The notes below the pieces were generated by a model that worked only from the letters and a program-made list of their open reading frames with translations, did not search any database and was not told the origin of the DNA. The position numbers and the translations under genes were made by a program. A stretch of DNA of 64,000 nt from Polytrichum commune (taxonomy: Eukaryota; Streptophyta; Polytrichopsida; Polytrichales; Polytrichaceae): contig OX485804.1 in the NCBI GenBank assembly GCA_950295325.1, positions 67,990,033 through 68,054,032 on the forward strand, read 5' to 3'. Each line of letters opens with the position of its first letter. Position 1 is the first letter of the stretch. Positions 48,924 to 60,756 of this stretch are shown one piece after another.

Positions 48924-51900
48924 ATGGGATCAACATCTGAAAGTCCACGAGAGGATCTTACAATACCACTCCATGCCAATGTTTCGTCCGTGGAATTAAT
49001 AGATACAAGAACAGTCCTCACACGGAGGAGTTCTAGTGCTGGAGCACCCACAAATAATCATTCACCCTTTTGGTCCGCGGAAGACATTGAAGACAAACAC
49101 AGTAAATTCTAATCTCCTAAAAGCTTCCAACGTAGATAAGTAGTTGTAAAATAGTGCAAATGTAATATGTTGGAAAATAAAGGTTACGTGCGCACACATT
49201 TTGAGATTTGGTTTTGTTTTTACCGAAATGTGCATCCTCTGAAAGTTGTGCTCAATGAACATTTCTTCTTGCAATTATCAAGATGATGTTCCTTCATAAC
49301 TTCTCTTAACTCAATTCATGTTATTTTTCCTCCTATGGATGACTTCCAGCAAGGCGATCAAACGTTACTGCATCAGAATGTAACATGAGCACAGGGACGC
49401 CACGGTCACCACATTCCCAAAGCGGTGATAAAGACAAGGTGATGATTGATGATTCCAAGTTTTCAGAATATTCTTTGGAAAGCTCAACTATCTACTGATG
49501 GTTACTTGTTTGTTAAGTAATCATAAGGGAATGTAATTTCATATTCTAAAAGCACTGTTGGCATTCAACCCTCACACGAGTTTCATCTATGTTGCTCTCA
49601 ATTAACCCTGAAGTAGACTTCCTTGGCAATACATGTAGGTTAAGGTTTTTGTTCGAATGCGACCATTTTCCGAGCATGAGAAAGTATGCCCTCTACGACA
49701 GGTAATCCTATCGACGTGATGGAAATTGGAAATATGAAAATGGATATCTTTTTGAAGCCGGGTGGTCTTGCTCAATGCTTTGTGATTGTTGTTGTCGTTG
49801 GTGCTCATGTTCAGAAAGTATTTCCAGCAAAGAAAGGTAGCAAACCATATTCTAGACTCCATTTAACCATGCAAATTACTCTTCAGGTAATTTGCTTGAT
49901 CGGTGACAAGATCGTGGTGCGTGAGGTGGATCACCAACGCCACAAGATTGGCCCTACATCTAAAGATTGGCGTCGCACTGAATCTTTGGAGTTCAAAGTA
50001 GACTACGTTCAGGTATGTATCCACACCACTTTCATCCACTTTGAAAAGAGAATGGAAATGTTTTGAACAAGAGCAAAGAGATTCAAACAATATTTCTACT
50101 GCACTTTTGTTGGTAGTAATGTGTTCTCCCAATCCATGCTTGGTCAGCCCCCTTGGGATTCTTACACCTTATGTTGTAGTTCTTCGTCGAGATGAATCAC
50201 TTAAATAAATTGCGTGTAGGATGACAGCTATTTGCAGGTTCAGAGCTCGGATGCAAAGGAAGAGTCTCAACGCCGCATGTATGATACGCTTGGAGTCCCT
50301 TGTGTCCAAAATGCCCTAGACGGCTTGAATACAACGGTGCAGTTCCACGCCCCCCCTCATAGGCTACTCCTCCCTCTTTAGTAATTGAGTTGACCTTTGA
50401 GTGCAACAATATTATCAAATCAACATAGTGTGTTGTTCAATGTTGGGAAACATATATATTGTTCTGAATATGCACCTTGTCTTTCGTCAAACCAGATCAT
50501 AGCTTATGGTCAGACAGGCTCAGGGAAGACATACACAATGATGGGGGATGATACAACCTCAGGAAGAGGCTTGGTATGTGATGTATTTCATGTATTACCT
50601 TTATTTTCAAGAGCCTAAGCTTAGCAAATAGTCATTATATCGTCCTAAAACATTGTGCACACATTGACCCCAAAAAACGAACACTTTAGATAGTTGTCAA
50701 ATGGATCCAAATTTTGCGTTGTCAAAAGACAATCAATACAGAAAAAAAATTATGAATATATAGTAATGATTGTCCACTCATACCAATCAATGGCATGGTA
50801 CTCTATTTTTTGCCAGATGCCGAGGCTGGGTTGCCAGTTGATGCATCGCGTCAACAACGAGTGTGCGAAAGGTTCACACATCACTGTTCAGGTAATGCTG
50901 GATCCTATACTTTGGTGTGTACTCAAACTCTCTTTGGCACAAATCAAATACTGATGTAAGAAATTGATTTAATCAGGTGAGTTATTTTGAAATTTATCAA
51001 GAAAAGATTCGTGATCTGCTATCGTTTGAGAAATCGACTGATCCTCCTCCACGAGCAACACGACCCCGAACACCTACCTTTACAGTCAGCGAAGTGGGAA
51101 GTCCGGTGGAGGGTGAGCGTGCCGATGAAGATCGATCGTCACAATCCGAGTATGTTCTTGACGAATGTAATCATCCCGCAATTCAAGCAGACGACTCCGC
51201 ATTAGAGGTTGCCAGTGCAGAGAGTGACCCTGGCTTTACTGTGATTGATGAGCTCGGCAACGCCATGGAGGGCCGTCCCCAACAACCAAAATTTGAGTCA
51301 ACTGCTAGGCTCAAAGCAAAGAGAAAATCTAGTATGTCAACGACCTTGAAGGATGCAACACCGCAAAAACGAAGTAACCAATTTTCATCTCTTGTGTTTG
51401 GAGATTCTGGCGGGGTGAAGAAAGAGACGTTCCTCAGGGTTCGAGAGCACCCTGTGACGGGCCCTTATGTGGAAGGTTTAATTTGGAAAGAGGTGAGAGA
51501 ATGGGCGGACATGGAGAGGTTGTTTAAACAAGGTGCAGCAAATCGCACAACCTATGCTACAGACATGAATGAGCACTCCAGCCGCAGCCATGCCCTTTGC
51601 ACCATCAAAGTTACACGGGTACAACGTGTTTTTATTTTTTTCCTTTGATTCTTTAGCCCCAGCAACTCATTGTGATGTGGTTAGTTTTAAAGTGGGCCTA
51701 TCAGTACATTTAGATCTTTCATATGCTCACAAAGGAAATCGGTGTTCCGAAAGAGTTCTATACACAATTCTCAAGAGCCTAATTAACAGAATTGACACTT
51801 GAGAAACATTTGAGTCTCATTTGATGGTGCTTAGTGAAGGTGTACGCCCATTCAAGCAATATCTTGATGGAAGCATACCACTAACTCTCCAAGACGATAG

Positions 51901-54900
51901 AAAACTCTACTAATATGGTGTTGTGTTTGTTCTCTTGCTCATCCATTGCTTTGAATATAGCACAAAACACACTTTACGAAATCATATGTTTCGATTAGCC
52001 TCATTACAAAAGTTTTATACTTGTTGGATTCAACATGACGTTTAGTGCCTAAATGCATCTACTTGATGTCCCCAAACAACTAGGTCATTTTGAGTAAACG
52101 TTAGACAGACTCAAACTGAAGAGAAGATCATCATTGAACAAATGGATCATGTATAGAATATCTACGAATTAATAGCGATTACATGTATGGTACATTTGAG
52201 CAGGAGAACACTATGTGTTGAATTTTTGACAAAAGGTATTCGGTTTTGAATAACAGAGTCACGGGGCAAATATTCCTGGTTTATGCTCCAGTTTTATCCA
52301 TCTCGTTGATCTTGCAGGTTATTCCTTGATCTTCTCTACTGTATTCAACATAAAGAACCCGAGATTATATTGATGAGAATGGTCTGACTTACTTCCCTTC
52401 ACCTCTCCTCTCCAATGTCACGTAACATTAGTTGTTCTTTAAATGGGATATCCTCTTTGAAAATTCTTATTTTAAGACTTCAAAATGAGTTATCACACAT
52501 CACGTACAGTAGTTCAAAAAAACAGAAAATCTATAGTATGATATTCACCATTATGTATCTATGGATCGCTTAGATGAGTAAAGTTTTCTCACTACAGTTA
52601 TCTTGAATGCCCCTTGAATCATAATAGGCAGTGAAAGAGGAGGCACAGATTTGGCAGCATCACGCGCTGATGAATCTCGCTGCATAAATAAATCTTTGTC
52701 TATGTTGAACGAGGTAAATTGCATGTTCTTACCTCCAAGCCAATTCTCATGTCACCGATTTGTTGCATCGTAATAATTGATCTATTTGTGAGAGAAGTTA
52801 TTGTATTGACTGATGAAATTGCAGTGTTGAATTAACCGAGAGATACAAGCCGAATGCAATTGACATTTCTCTTGTGATTGTAGGTGATCCTAAGCCTTTC
52901 CAAGAATACATTCGTGTCGTATAGAAACTCAGTCCTGACATGGCTACTTCGAGATTCATTTGGCGGCAACAATAAAACATATATGGTTGCAAATATATCT
53001 CCAACAGAGCAGGTTCAAAATGAAATCCCCAAAATATATTAAAAGATACCATACTAAATTTCTCAAATATCCATATTCATTTATTGCATGTTTACTTTAA
53101 AACATGTTGTAGAGATCCTCATATGTTATGATGGATTTTACTAGCTTCAATGAGCACCGTCCACTTTTTGAGCCCGTTGAAATAAGGTAGATTGAGCCCA
53201 AGGTTCTAAATTCCGTTGGATATTGTATGTGTGGCAGGATTTGCGAGAGAGCGTGAATACACTTCGTTATGCTACGAAGGCAAATAAAATACAAAGCAAC
53301 CCACATGTTGTTGAGGCAGATCCACGAAATAGTCTCATCTACAAGCTGAAAGAAGAAATCTGCACTTTGCGCTATTTGTTAGCTTCTTTCTCGACCGACA
53401 AAAATAATGGAACCCCTGCTCCATCCGTTCATACCATTCCACAAATCGCAGAGGTGCAATCTTTGTTGCTCTATTTTCTTTGTAAACTTCCAAATCTTTG
53501 TAGTCAGGCAATATGTGGATGAAAACTATGTTTTCCAGGAATAATCCCCTCTTTCCACAAGATAATTTCAGGCATATAGGACTATAACTACAACCTTTAC
53601 TCTCTCGAAATCAACGCAAAACAGAGTTACTTCTGAACTCACATATTTTATGACCAGAATATCCTATGCAGGCATGCCCACAGGTCATAGACAACTTAAA
53701 CAGAAGGGAGAACGATGATATTGAATTGTGTTGCCTTGAGCCAAGTACAATAACAAGTGTTCCCAGGGTGTCACCCGTAACAACACCTCCAAATACTCCA
53801 CAAAGCCCGGTCCATGAATTGATGTGCGCAAAAGAAGGAACCATCACAAAATCCACTTCAGTCTTCAAGGCGACGATGGCAAGTTATGCCATCAACAACA
53901 TGAATCAGAGGACTTTAGAGCTTACCAACAGATTAACAGCTTTCTCACAGCATCGGCCAAGTCATCTAAGCCTCCAAGCAACTCCATCCCAAGGAAGTGT
54001 CAATCGAGTTGTTTCTTCCATTACCACATATACAAAGAGTGCACATGCCTCAGAAATGCCTGCCATTTTCTTTAACATACGTCCAAATGCTCAACCAAGT
54101 AGTGCAACACAAGAAGACACTTTTGAAGATGCTGAAGAAGAACTTGACAAGGTAACGGATGCAGGATGTCAAGTGGATTGCACTATGTGTGGATTGACCC
54201 AGACTGTTGAGCAAGGGAACAATACACAAGACTGTGGATTGGCTTCTCTTATGATGGGGTACATAGATTTTCAAAGTCCATATGAAACGGCTGAGGTGGA
54301 ACAACAAAGGCAATCAAATCATCCTGTAACTGAAGCGGAGGATGATAGTAGAATGGTTATTATTGAAGGAGGGCAATCTACTGGTTTGAGCCAATTGGAA
54401 GATGATAAACATGACAAATCCACGCCTCAAATACTGGCAACTCAAGTTGAGGAGCAACAAACCCCTAATGTTGGTGCTCCAATAATAACTAGTCCTAAAC
54501 AATCAACAATGTATATTAAGTGTGGCCAGACAACTTCACGTAAGAGAAGTGTTGCAGATATGATGCATCAGACGAAAGGATTTCGATGCATGGATGATTC
54601 CCGTGGCATCATAGAGCAAGAGTTCCTGAGAAATGTCAAGGCCACTGAGGTGGGACACCGACCTATTCCTGACATTCCCGATGCTAGCAACCAAATCAAA
54701 TGGGATCAACTGGCAAATATGGGTTCTGGACATCATAGTACAGTCAAGGAATCTGAAGATATGGATATTAAGAGAGAAAGTGATGCAACTCAGTTGGGAA
54801 ACCCGATGGTATGGATGGACTTTGGCACATCTTTTGCTGCACATAAGGTTCCAAATAATAATTTTGAGGCAGAAAGTGGAGGGCAATTGATGACTATGAA

Positions 54901-57900
54901 AAGGTGCGTACCAACTAATGTCTCCCCTCACGTGCACCTAAATGACTGCGGAGCACATGTTGAAGGTCATCGAATCCCAGGGATTGAGGCTGGGGTCTCT
55001 AATGTGGGCCACCAAATAGAATTGGAGGAGTGTGGAGGAATCGGTGCAGGTCATCAGAGTGACTTGAGAGAATGCGGGGTGATTGGCATTTGGGATGAAA
55101 CAGTCCCCAAGGATTTTGAAAATACAAAAGTGGGTCAAGTTATGGTGGAAGATTGTAGGCGAGAGCAACCAAATTCTAGATTTGTAGATGGGGGGCAACA
55201 AATTACACACAAAGGCCATGGAGTTGTTGATGTGGAGAATCAAACTTACCTCAAAGATTGCGGGGCACGTGATATTGGGCTCCAGACCTTTTGGAATAGC
55301 TTTGGGGCGTCCGATGCTGGTCACCAAGTTACTTTGAAAAAATGTGGAGCCATCGATGTCGGACACCAAGTGACCTTAAAGGATTGTGGAGCACTTGATG
55401 TAGGACAACAAATTACCTTGAAAACCTGTGGAGCTATAGATGTGGGGTATCAGATTAGCTTGAAAGATTGCGGGGCACTTGACATTGGCCATCAAACAAC
55501 CTTGAAGGAATGCGGAGCCAATGATGTTGGACATCAAACTACACTTAAGGATTGTGGAGCGGCAGACGTAGGACACCAGACAATTATAAAAGAATTTGGA
55601 GCTGCAGATTTTGGGCAACAGATTGTTTGGAACCAATTTGCATCCTCTGATGTTGGACATCAAATTCCAGCGAAATGTTTTGGCGTTGTCGATGAGGGGC
55701 ACCAAACTACCCTCAAAGATTGTGGGGCACGTGATATTGGGCACCAGAGTTCTTGGAATGACTTTGGGGCCTCTAATGCTAATCACCAAGTAACTTTAAA
55801 GAAGTGCGGAGCCATTGATGTAGGCCACCAAGTTAGTCTGAAAGCATGCGGGGTTGTTGACGTTGGATATCAAATTAATTTGAAATACCGTGGGGCAATC
55901 GATGTTGGGCACCAAACAAGTCTTAAAGATTGCAGAGCAAGAGATGTTGGCCAACAGATCACGTTACAAGATTGTGGAGCAGTCGATGTGGGACATCAGA
56001 CAACTTTGAAGGAATGTGGAGCTACAGACGTCGGACATCAAACAACCCTTCATGATTGTGGAGCTTCTGATGTAGGTCAACAAACCGATGTCGATGGGTT
56101 TGGAGCAATCGATTTTGGGCAACAAATTGTGTGGAACGAGTTTGCAGGCGGGGATGTTGGATGCCAAATAACTCTGCAAGATTGTGGGGTTATTGGTGCG
56201 ACACATCATGATACGTTAAAAGATTGTGGGAGGAATGATATTGGGCACCAAACCCTTTGGATAGATTTTGGGTCCTCTGATGCAAGTCACCAGGTGAGCT
56301 TGAAGGACTATGGAGCCATTGATGCTGGCAATCATGCAACATGGGAAAAATACGGAGTAATCGATGCAGGACATCAGACTAACTTGAAAGGTTGCGAAGC
56401 TACTGATGTTGGATACCAAATTACTTTGAAAGATTGTGAAGTCGTTGATGTTGGACACCAGACCGTAATGAAAGAGAGTGGACGTACAGACTTAAGGCAT
56501 CAGACCACACATAATGATTGTGGAGTTGCCGATGTGGGACAACAAACCATCTCCGGTAAATTTAGGTCAACTGATGTTGGGCACCACATTGTATTGAATC
56601 ATTGTGCATCTGCAGATGTTGGCAACCAAGTTTCATTCAAAGATTGTGAAGGTATTGATGTTAGCCATCAGATAGTATGGAATGAGTTTGGGTCCACCGA
56701 TGTGGAAAATCAAACCGTTCTGGAAGAGTTTGGTACTATTGATGTAGCCAATCGAGCTACCTTGAAAGACTGTGGAGCATCGGATGTAGGGTACCAAACT
56801 ATATGGAATGAGTTCTGGTCCTCTGATATTGGGCAACAGATCACTTGGCAAGATTGTGGAGCCATGCATGTAGGGCATCAGACCTCTTTGAAAGATTGTG
56901 GTGCATCTGATGTCGGACATCAGATCGTCTGGAATGAAGTTGGCTCATATAACATGGGCCATCAAGTCATCTTGAGAGATTGTGGAGCAATGGACAAAGG
57001 CCACCAAACCATTTGGAATGAGCTCGGGACCTCGGATGTTGGGAATCAAGTTTCCTTGCAAGTTCTCGGAGACCTCAACACCGAAAATCAGTCGACCTCA
57101 ACAGACCACTATGCTAATGACGTCGGGAACCAAATCACGTGGAACGAGCTTGGGGTTTTGGATGTTGGGCTTCAAATTACATTGCGAGAATGTGGCGCCA
57201 TCGACGAGTGTCAACAAATAACTTCAGAAGATTTTCAAACAACTACAGAGTCTAGACATGGGATTGTTTGGAATGATTCCAAAAGCCTAGATGCTTGTAA
57301 CCAGATTACATTGAACGAAAACGCATGCCTTGACACAAGACACCGAATGAATTTAGAAGATTATAGAGCAACTGATGCGGGACATCGGGTCTGTTGGTCA
57401 CAATTTGGGTCTTCTAATGTTGGACACCAAAGGTACATGAGAGAATGTGGAGTGATTGATGTTGGCCATCAAAGCACTCTTCATGGTTGCCACGCAACTG
57501 AGGTGGGTATTCAAAGTAGTGTAGGGGACTGTTGGACAAAGGAAATTCAACAACAACGTTTCTGGCACACAACGTGGTCTCTTGATGTTGGGTATCAAAC
57601 TACTTGGAATGATTTTGGAGTCGTTGAAACTAGCATTCAAATCGTACCAAAAGAATATGAAGAAATTGATATGGCAATCCAATATGATCAAATAGGCACA
57701 GATGAGTGCAGCCAATCATCAAACTACCATCATCCTTTCGATGCAAGGCACCAACCTCCTTGCAGTGAAACTGGTTCCAACGATACAATTTGTGAACCAA
57801 CAGACTCGGATAACCAAATCACGTGGAGGGACAACAAGATTGCTGAGGCAGGTAATCAATGTACTTTGAGGGATTGAAAGAATGTCATTGTTAGACCAAT

Positions 57901-59988
57901 AACAAAGCCGAGTTGTTGTGGGCAACGAAAGTTTTCCACCAAATCATGTGGCACAGCAGTGGGTCTTATCATGTGGGCCCTCCAATCAATTTATAGGATT
58001 GTGCAGTGTCGAATGTCAGCAATCAAACGGTGCGGGAAGAGTTTGGATACCTTGATGGATTGAGCGGGACTTGCACGTTAAAAGATTTCCCAGGGATCAG
58101 TGCACGTCAATAATACCCATATTGAGAGTACTGGGCAAGATAAAATCAGGCCACCAAGTGTCATCGTAAAACATTGAAGGGTTGTGTACCGGACCTGGTG
58201 GATGAGTGTATCTATTGAGTGGCATGGTGCAAACCGTCAAACCTCTGATAGCATCATACTAAAAAGAGAATGATTGTCATGAGCACCCAACAGGTCCCAA
58301 CACAGGATTGAATGTGCAAGGTGGACTTGATAAGGATCCACTAACTCTCAAGTCAATTTTATAAAAAAAAGTCCCACTTAGGTTTGATTCATGTTTAATA
58401 ACTGAAGCAGAGACACAAAGTGGACTTGCAGGATGGGACACAACCTGGAGGAATGTGGATACGGAAACAAGTATCCATGAGACATGTCTCTCAACACAAC
58501 AAAGGATCTCAAGTATGGCAAACAACAGCATGCTCCAAAAATGCTCAAGGTTCGGGACGGAGCAACAGCTTCCTGTCCTGAGATCATGTAAGTCACCACT
58601 GTGACCACAATGCTGTAACAAAGAGATAAGAGGCCACAGGATTATATTTTATCATAGAAGTAAGCACGACAGGAATGGAATTTAGACACCCATAGAGATT
58701 TATCCACCAGGAGTTTCTGATGGTTAACCTGGAGTACCATGGGAACTTGGAGCTATAGGTGCATGAAGGTAGATGTATCCAAACAAATCTGGAGACTTTT
58801 CTCCAAAGTAACAAGCTGCCACATCATAAAATTTGTAATTTACGCTTTTTGAACTGTTTTTCCCAGAGAGCCTTCAAAACAGCATTCTTCTTGCCACTCA
58901 CTGTAAATGATGCAGGTCAGGTTCAACACATTAATTTCCAAAAGGGAGACTGGAACAATCTTGATGGCCAAATTTACTCAGAAGAACAGACTATGCTTGA
59001 TAGGGGTGTTCAAACAAATACCTCAATGAATGGAGTCCAGGCGATTGATGGGTGCACTTGCTTTGATTATAAGAATGAGGAATCGGCTTCACACTCCAAG
59101 TGCAGCAATTCTCCAAGGATCGGACTGACCCTCTGCATTCTTTGGCTATATTTACAGGGTATTAACAAGATGACAAGATACAGGTCTCAAAAGAAAGTTC
59201 ACAAAACAGTACAAACTGCAGGAGAAACAAGTCCAGACTTCTCATATGACCACCAACTTCAATTATCAAAACCTAACAACTGCGCCCTTGGCAACTTTGG
59301 GAGCCAAGAAAGCAAAAACATATCTCCCATCTCTAGCCTGACACTAACCATCTCCTCTGTGTGGATCCTCTTCAAGCTATCTAGTGCTGCCAGGGAAACG
59401 GAGGTGACAAGAGGACAAGTGACTAGAATTGAGTTTGTTCCCATAAATCACCAAAGGGGTCTTGCAACTGCAGCTCATAGCCAAAGAGTTTTCATATGCT
59501 CCAGGCCTGAGCCAACTACAAATCAGCTGCAGTATACAGGAGTAGATTCGATAACATTCAGGAGCTCAACACCATTTCTGATACAACTATGTGGATGCCG
59601 TTCACTTTTGAAAGCCACCATTGTTGCAGGTTCAGGCTATGGAGCAGTAAGGAAACGAGCTTGCAAGGTTGTCTGCCACAAACCTGGAGAATGGATCATC
59701 CATTTCCTAAGGGCTGGAGTGAACCAATTAAGCTCTGGAAGGACGGTGCACCTCCAAGTGGAGCCATGCTTAGAGGAACAAGCAGAGTTCATATACATGC
59801 CGGCTGAGCGTTGTACAGGAAGAAACGGATTTGTCGTGGCACGTGTAAAGGCTGAGGCAAGAGGTAACCTCAATGGGCAACCAATGTTGAAACCCATGGA
59901 GCTTACTACAGGAGATAAGCTTGTGCTTTACAGTTCGGACTGGTCTACAACTTGCACCATGTATTTTTTCAATCTTATCACTTCATAA
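48924..59988 (+). CDS. Kinesin-3-like motor fused to a ~69 x 14-residue tandem-repeat tail (~2,370 aa)
   Basis: My model has 14 exons: 48924-49101, 49350-49438, 49639-49701, 49887-50012, 50220-50336, 50496-50573, 50817-50891, 50977-51618, 52257-52317, 52628-52713, 52884-53012, 53238-53453, 53672-57851 and 58916-59988. All phases close (7,113 nt). The motor starts [14 protein letters not shown] (residue 90) and keeps P-loop GQTGSGKT (196-203), switch I NEHSSRSH (440-447) and switch [11 protein letters not shown] (472-480), so ATPase activity is plausible. [30 protein letters not shown] and a neck reading LIYKLKEEI are kinesin-3 (KIF1/Unc104) signatures. The lysine-rich loop-12 insert is absent, and about 137 extra residues sit before LRVREHP. 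No FHA or PH domain was recognised. A Ser/Thr-rich linker (621-1042) precedes the repeats (about 1043-2013), then an unrecognised C-terminal region. The start codon and the last splice are uncertain: without that splice the protein stops at 57877. Confidence 0.82.
54940..57874 (+). repeat. 42-bp coding minisatellite: ~69 tandem 14-residue units
   Basis: Units read close to LKDCGAxDVGHQ(T/V/I)(T/S), alternating with an aromatic form near [13 protein letters not shown]. The period is 42 bp, a multiple of three, and the frame stays open for the full 2.9 kb. I count about 69 units, of which some 55 keep the Gln after a Gly-x pair. Units differ from each other in both sequence and codons, so the array is not a fresh slippage product. 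A block of 11 units repeats at higher order: ARDIG at 55268 recurs 462 bp later at 55730. Confidence 0.93.
57878..58250 (+). repeat. Decayed extension of the 14-residue repeat array
   Basis: Beyond the stop at 57875-57877 repeat-like text continues in other frames with stops. Examples are a HQIMW-like unit at about 57937, then [11 protein letters not shown] at 58007-58040 and CTLKDF at 58074. In my gene model this segment is intronic (57852-58915). It may be former coding sequence lost by frameshift. Confidence 0.6.
58251..58915 (+). other. Rest of the proposed last intron
   Basis: No repeats or motifs were recognised. The proposed acceptor is ATGATGCAG at 58907-58915. A second possible acceptor is TTTTTCCCAG at 58857-58866, which would put the next exon out of phase with the donor at 57852. 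Confidence 0.4.
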
Positions 59989-60756
59989 GAATGATGAACA
60001 TCTCCTCCGACATGCAACAAGCAACAAGCTCTGCCCAGAACAAATGCTTCCACAGGCAGCAGAGCCCAGTCTCCACGCACAGATTTAAAACACGGATTGA
60101 GCGCACAGAAAGTTGACATGGACCCATTTATCATGGACATTTCCAGCAACGAGGGGTTTCATGTCCAAGATGCCTGACCACCACCAACAGGTGTTCGAGG
60201 GCAGAAAATGACAGACAGAAATCCAAGGGCAGTGCTGAAAACCAAGAGCCTACACATCCACCATCCAAATCGCCTACTGTGAGTCCTGACTCCCCATCGC
60301 AACAATTATGCTTCAGAAATCAATACATGTGTCCACTCTCATCCCAAATACATAAATTGCAGAAAACATACTGGGAATGACAATAGCAAGCCTTCAGCAT
60401 TGACAAGTACTGGTAGACCCCTCCTAACAGGCCTTGGAATATGTTGAAGCAACTGGTCTTCAGCACTTGGGAAAGTTGATTCCAGTATGTTTCCTCGTAG
60501 TTCCGAACCCATACATCCGGTTGCTCTCGCATTAAACAGCACTGGCCCCTTTCATCGCCACTTAAAGTCATACAAAACGACTGATTTGATGTTGTAGCTC
60601 CCACTTTTAGTGACCATGAAACCAAAAAGCGGTTCATAAAGTAGCTTGAATTTTTAAATGGGAGAAGTCGTTTCCTGCTGTCCTGGCCAAATGGTATATC
60701 CTTATGGTACAACTAACATTCCATCTTCAACAGCCTTACTCATGGTTGCTGCAATT
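59989..60756. other. Convergent intergenic stretch
   Basis: The stretch lies between two convergent stops. ORFs on the minus strand at 60320-60712 have no recognisable motif and probably lie in the untranslated end of the flanking gene. Confidence 0.45.

Noticed and set aside
49686-50066. Single 126-codon exon running from 49686 through the start of the kinesin motor
   Set aside because: A better model uses two exons (49639-49701 and 49887-50012). The upstream exon supplies the expected VKVFVRMRP strand in another frame, and canonical splice sites flank both.
54050-56920. Several ORFs of 60-143 codons on the minus strand across the repeat exon
   Set aside because: They arise from the periodic reverse complement of the coding minisatellite.
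54940-57874. Zinc-binding array based on recurrent Cys and His
   Set aside because: Each unit has at most one Cys and one His, many units replace Cys with Phe or Tyr, and there are no paired CxxC or HxxH arrangements.
57878-58250. Continuation of the repeat array as coding sequence
   Set aside because: Frames shift and stops appear repeatedly, so it cannot be translated continuously from the long exon.
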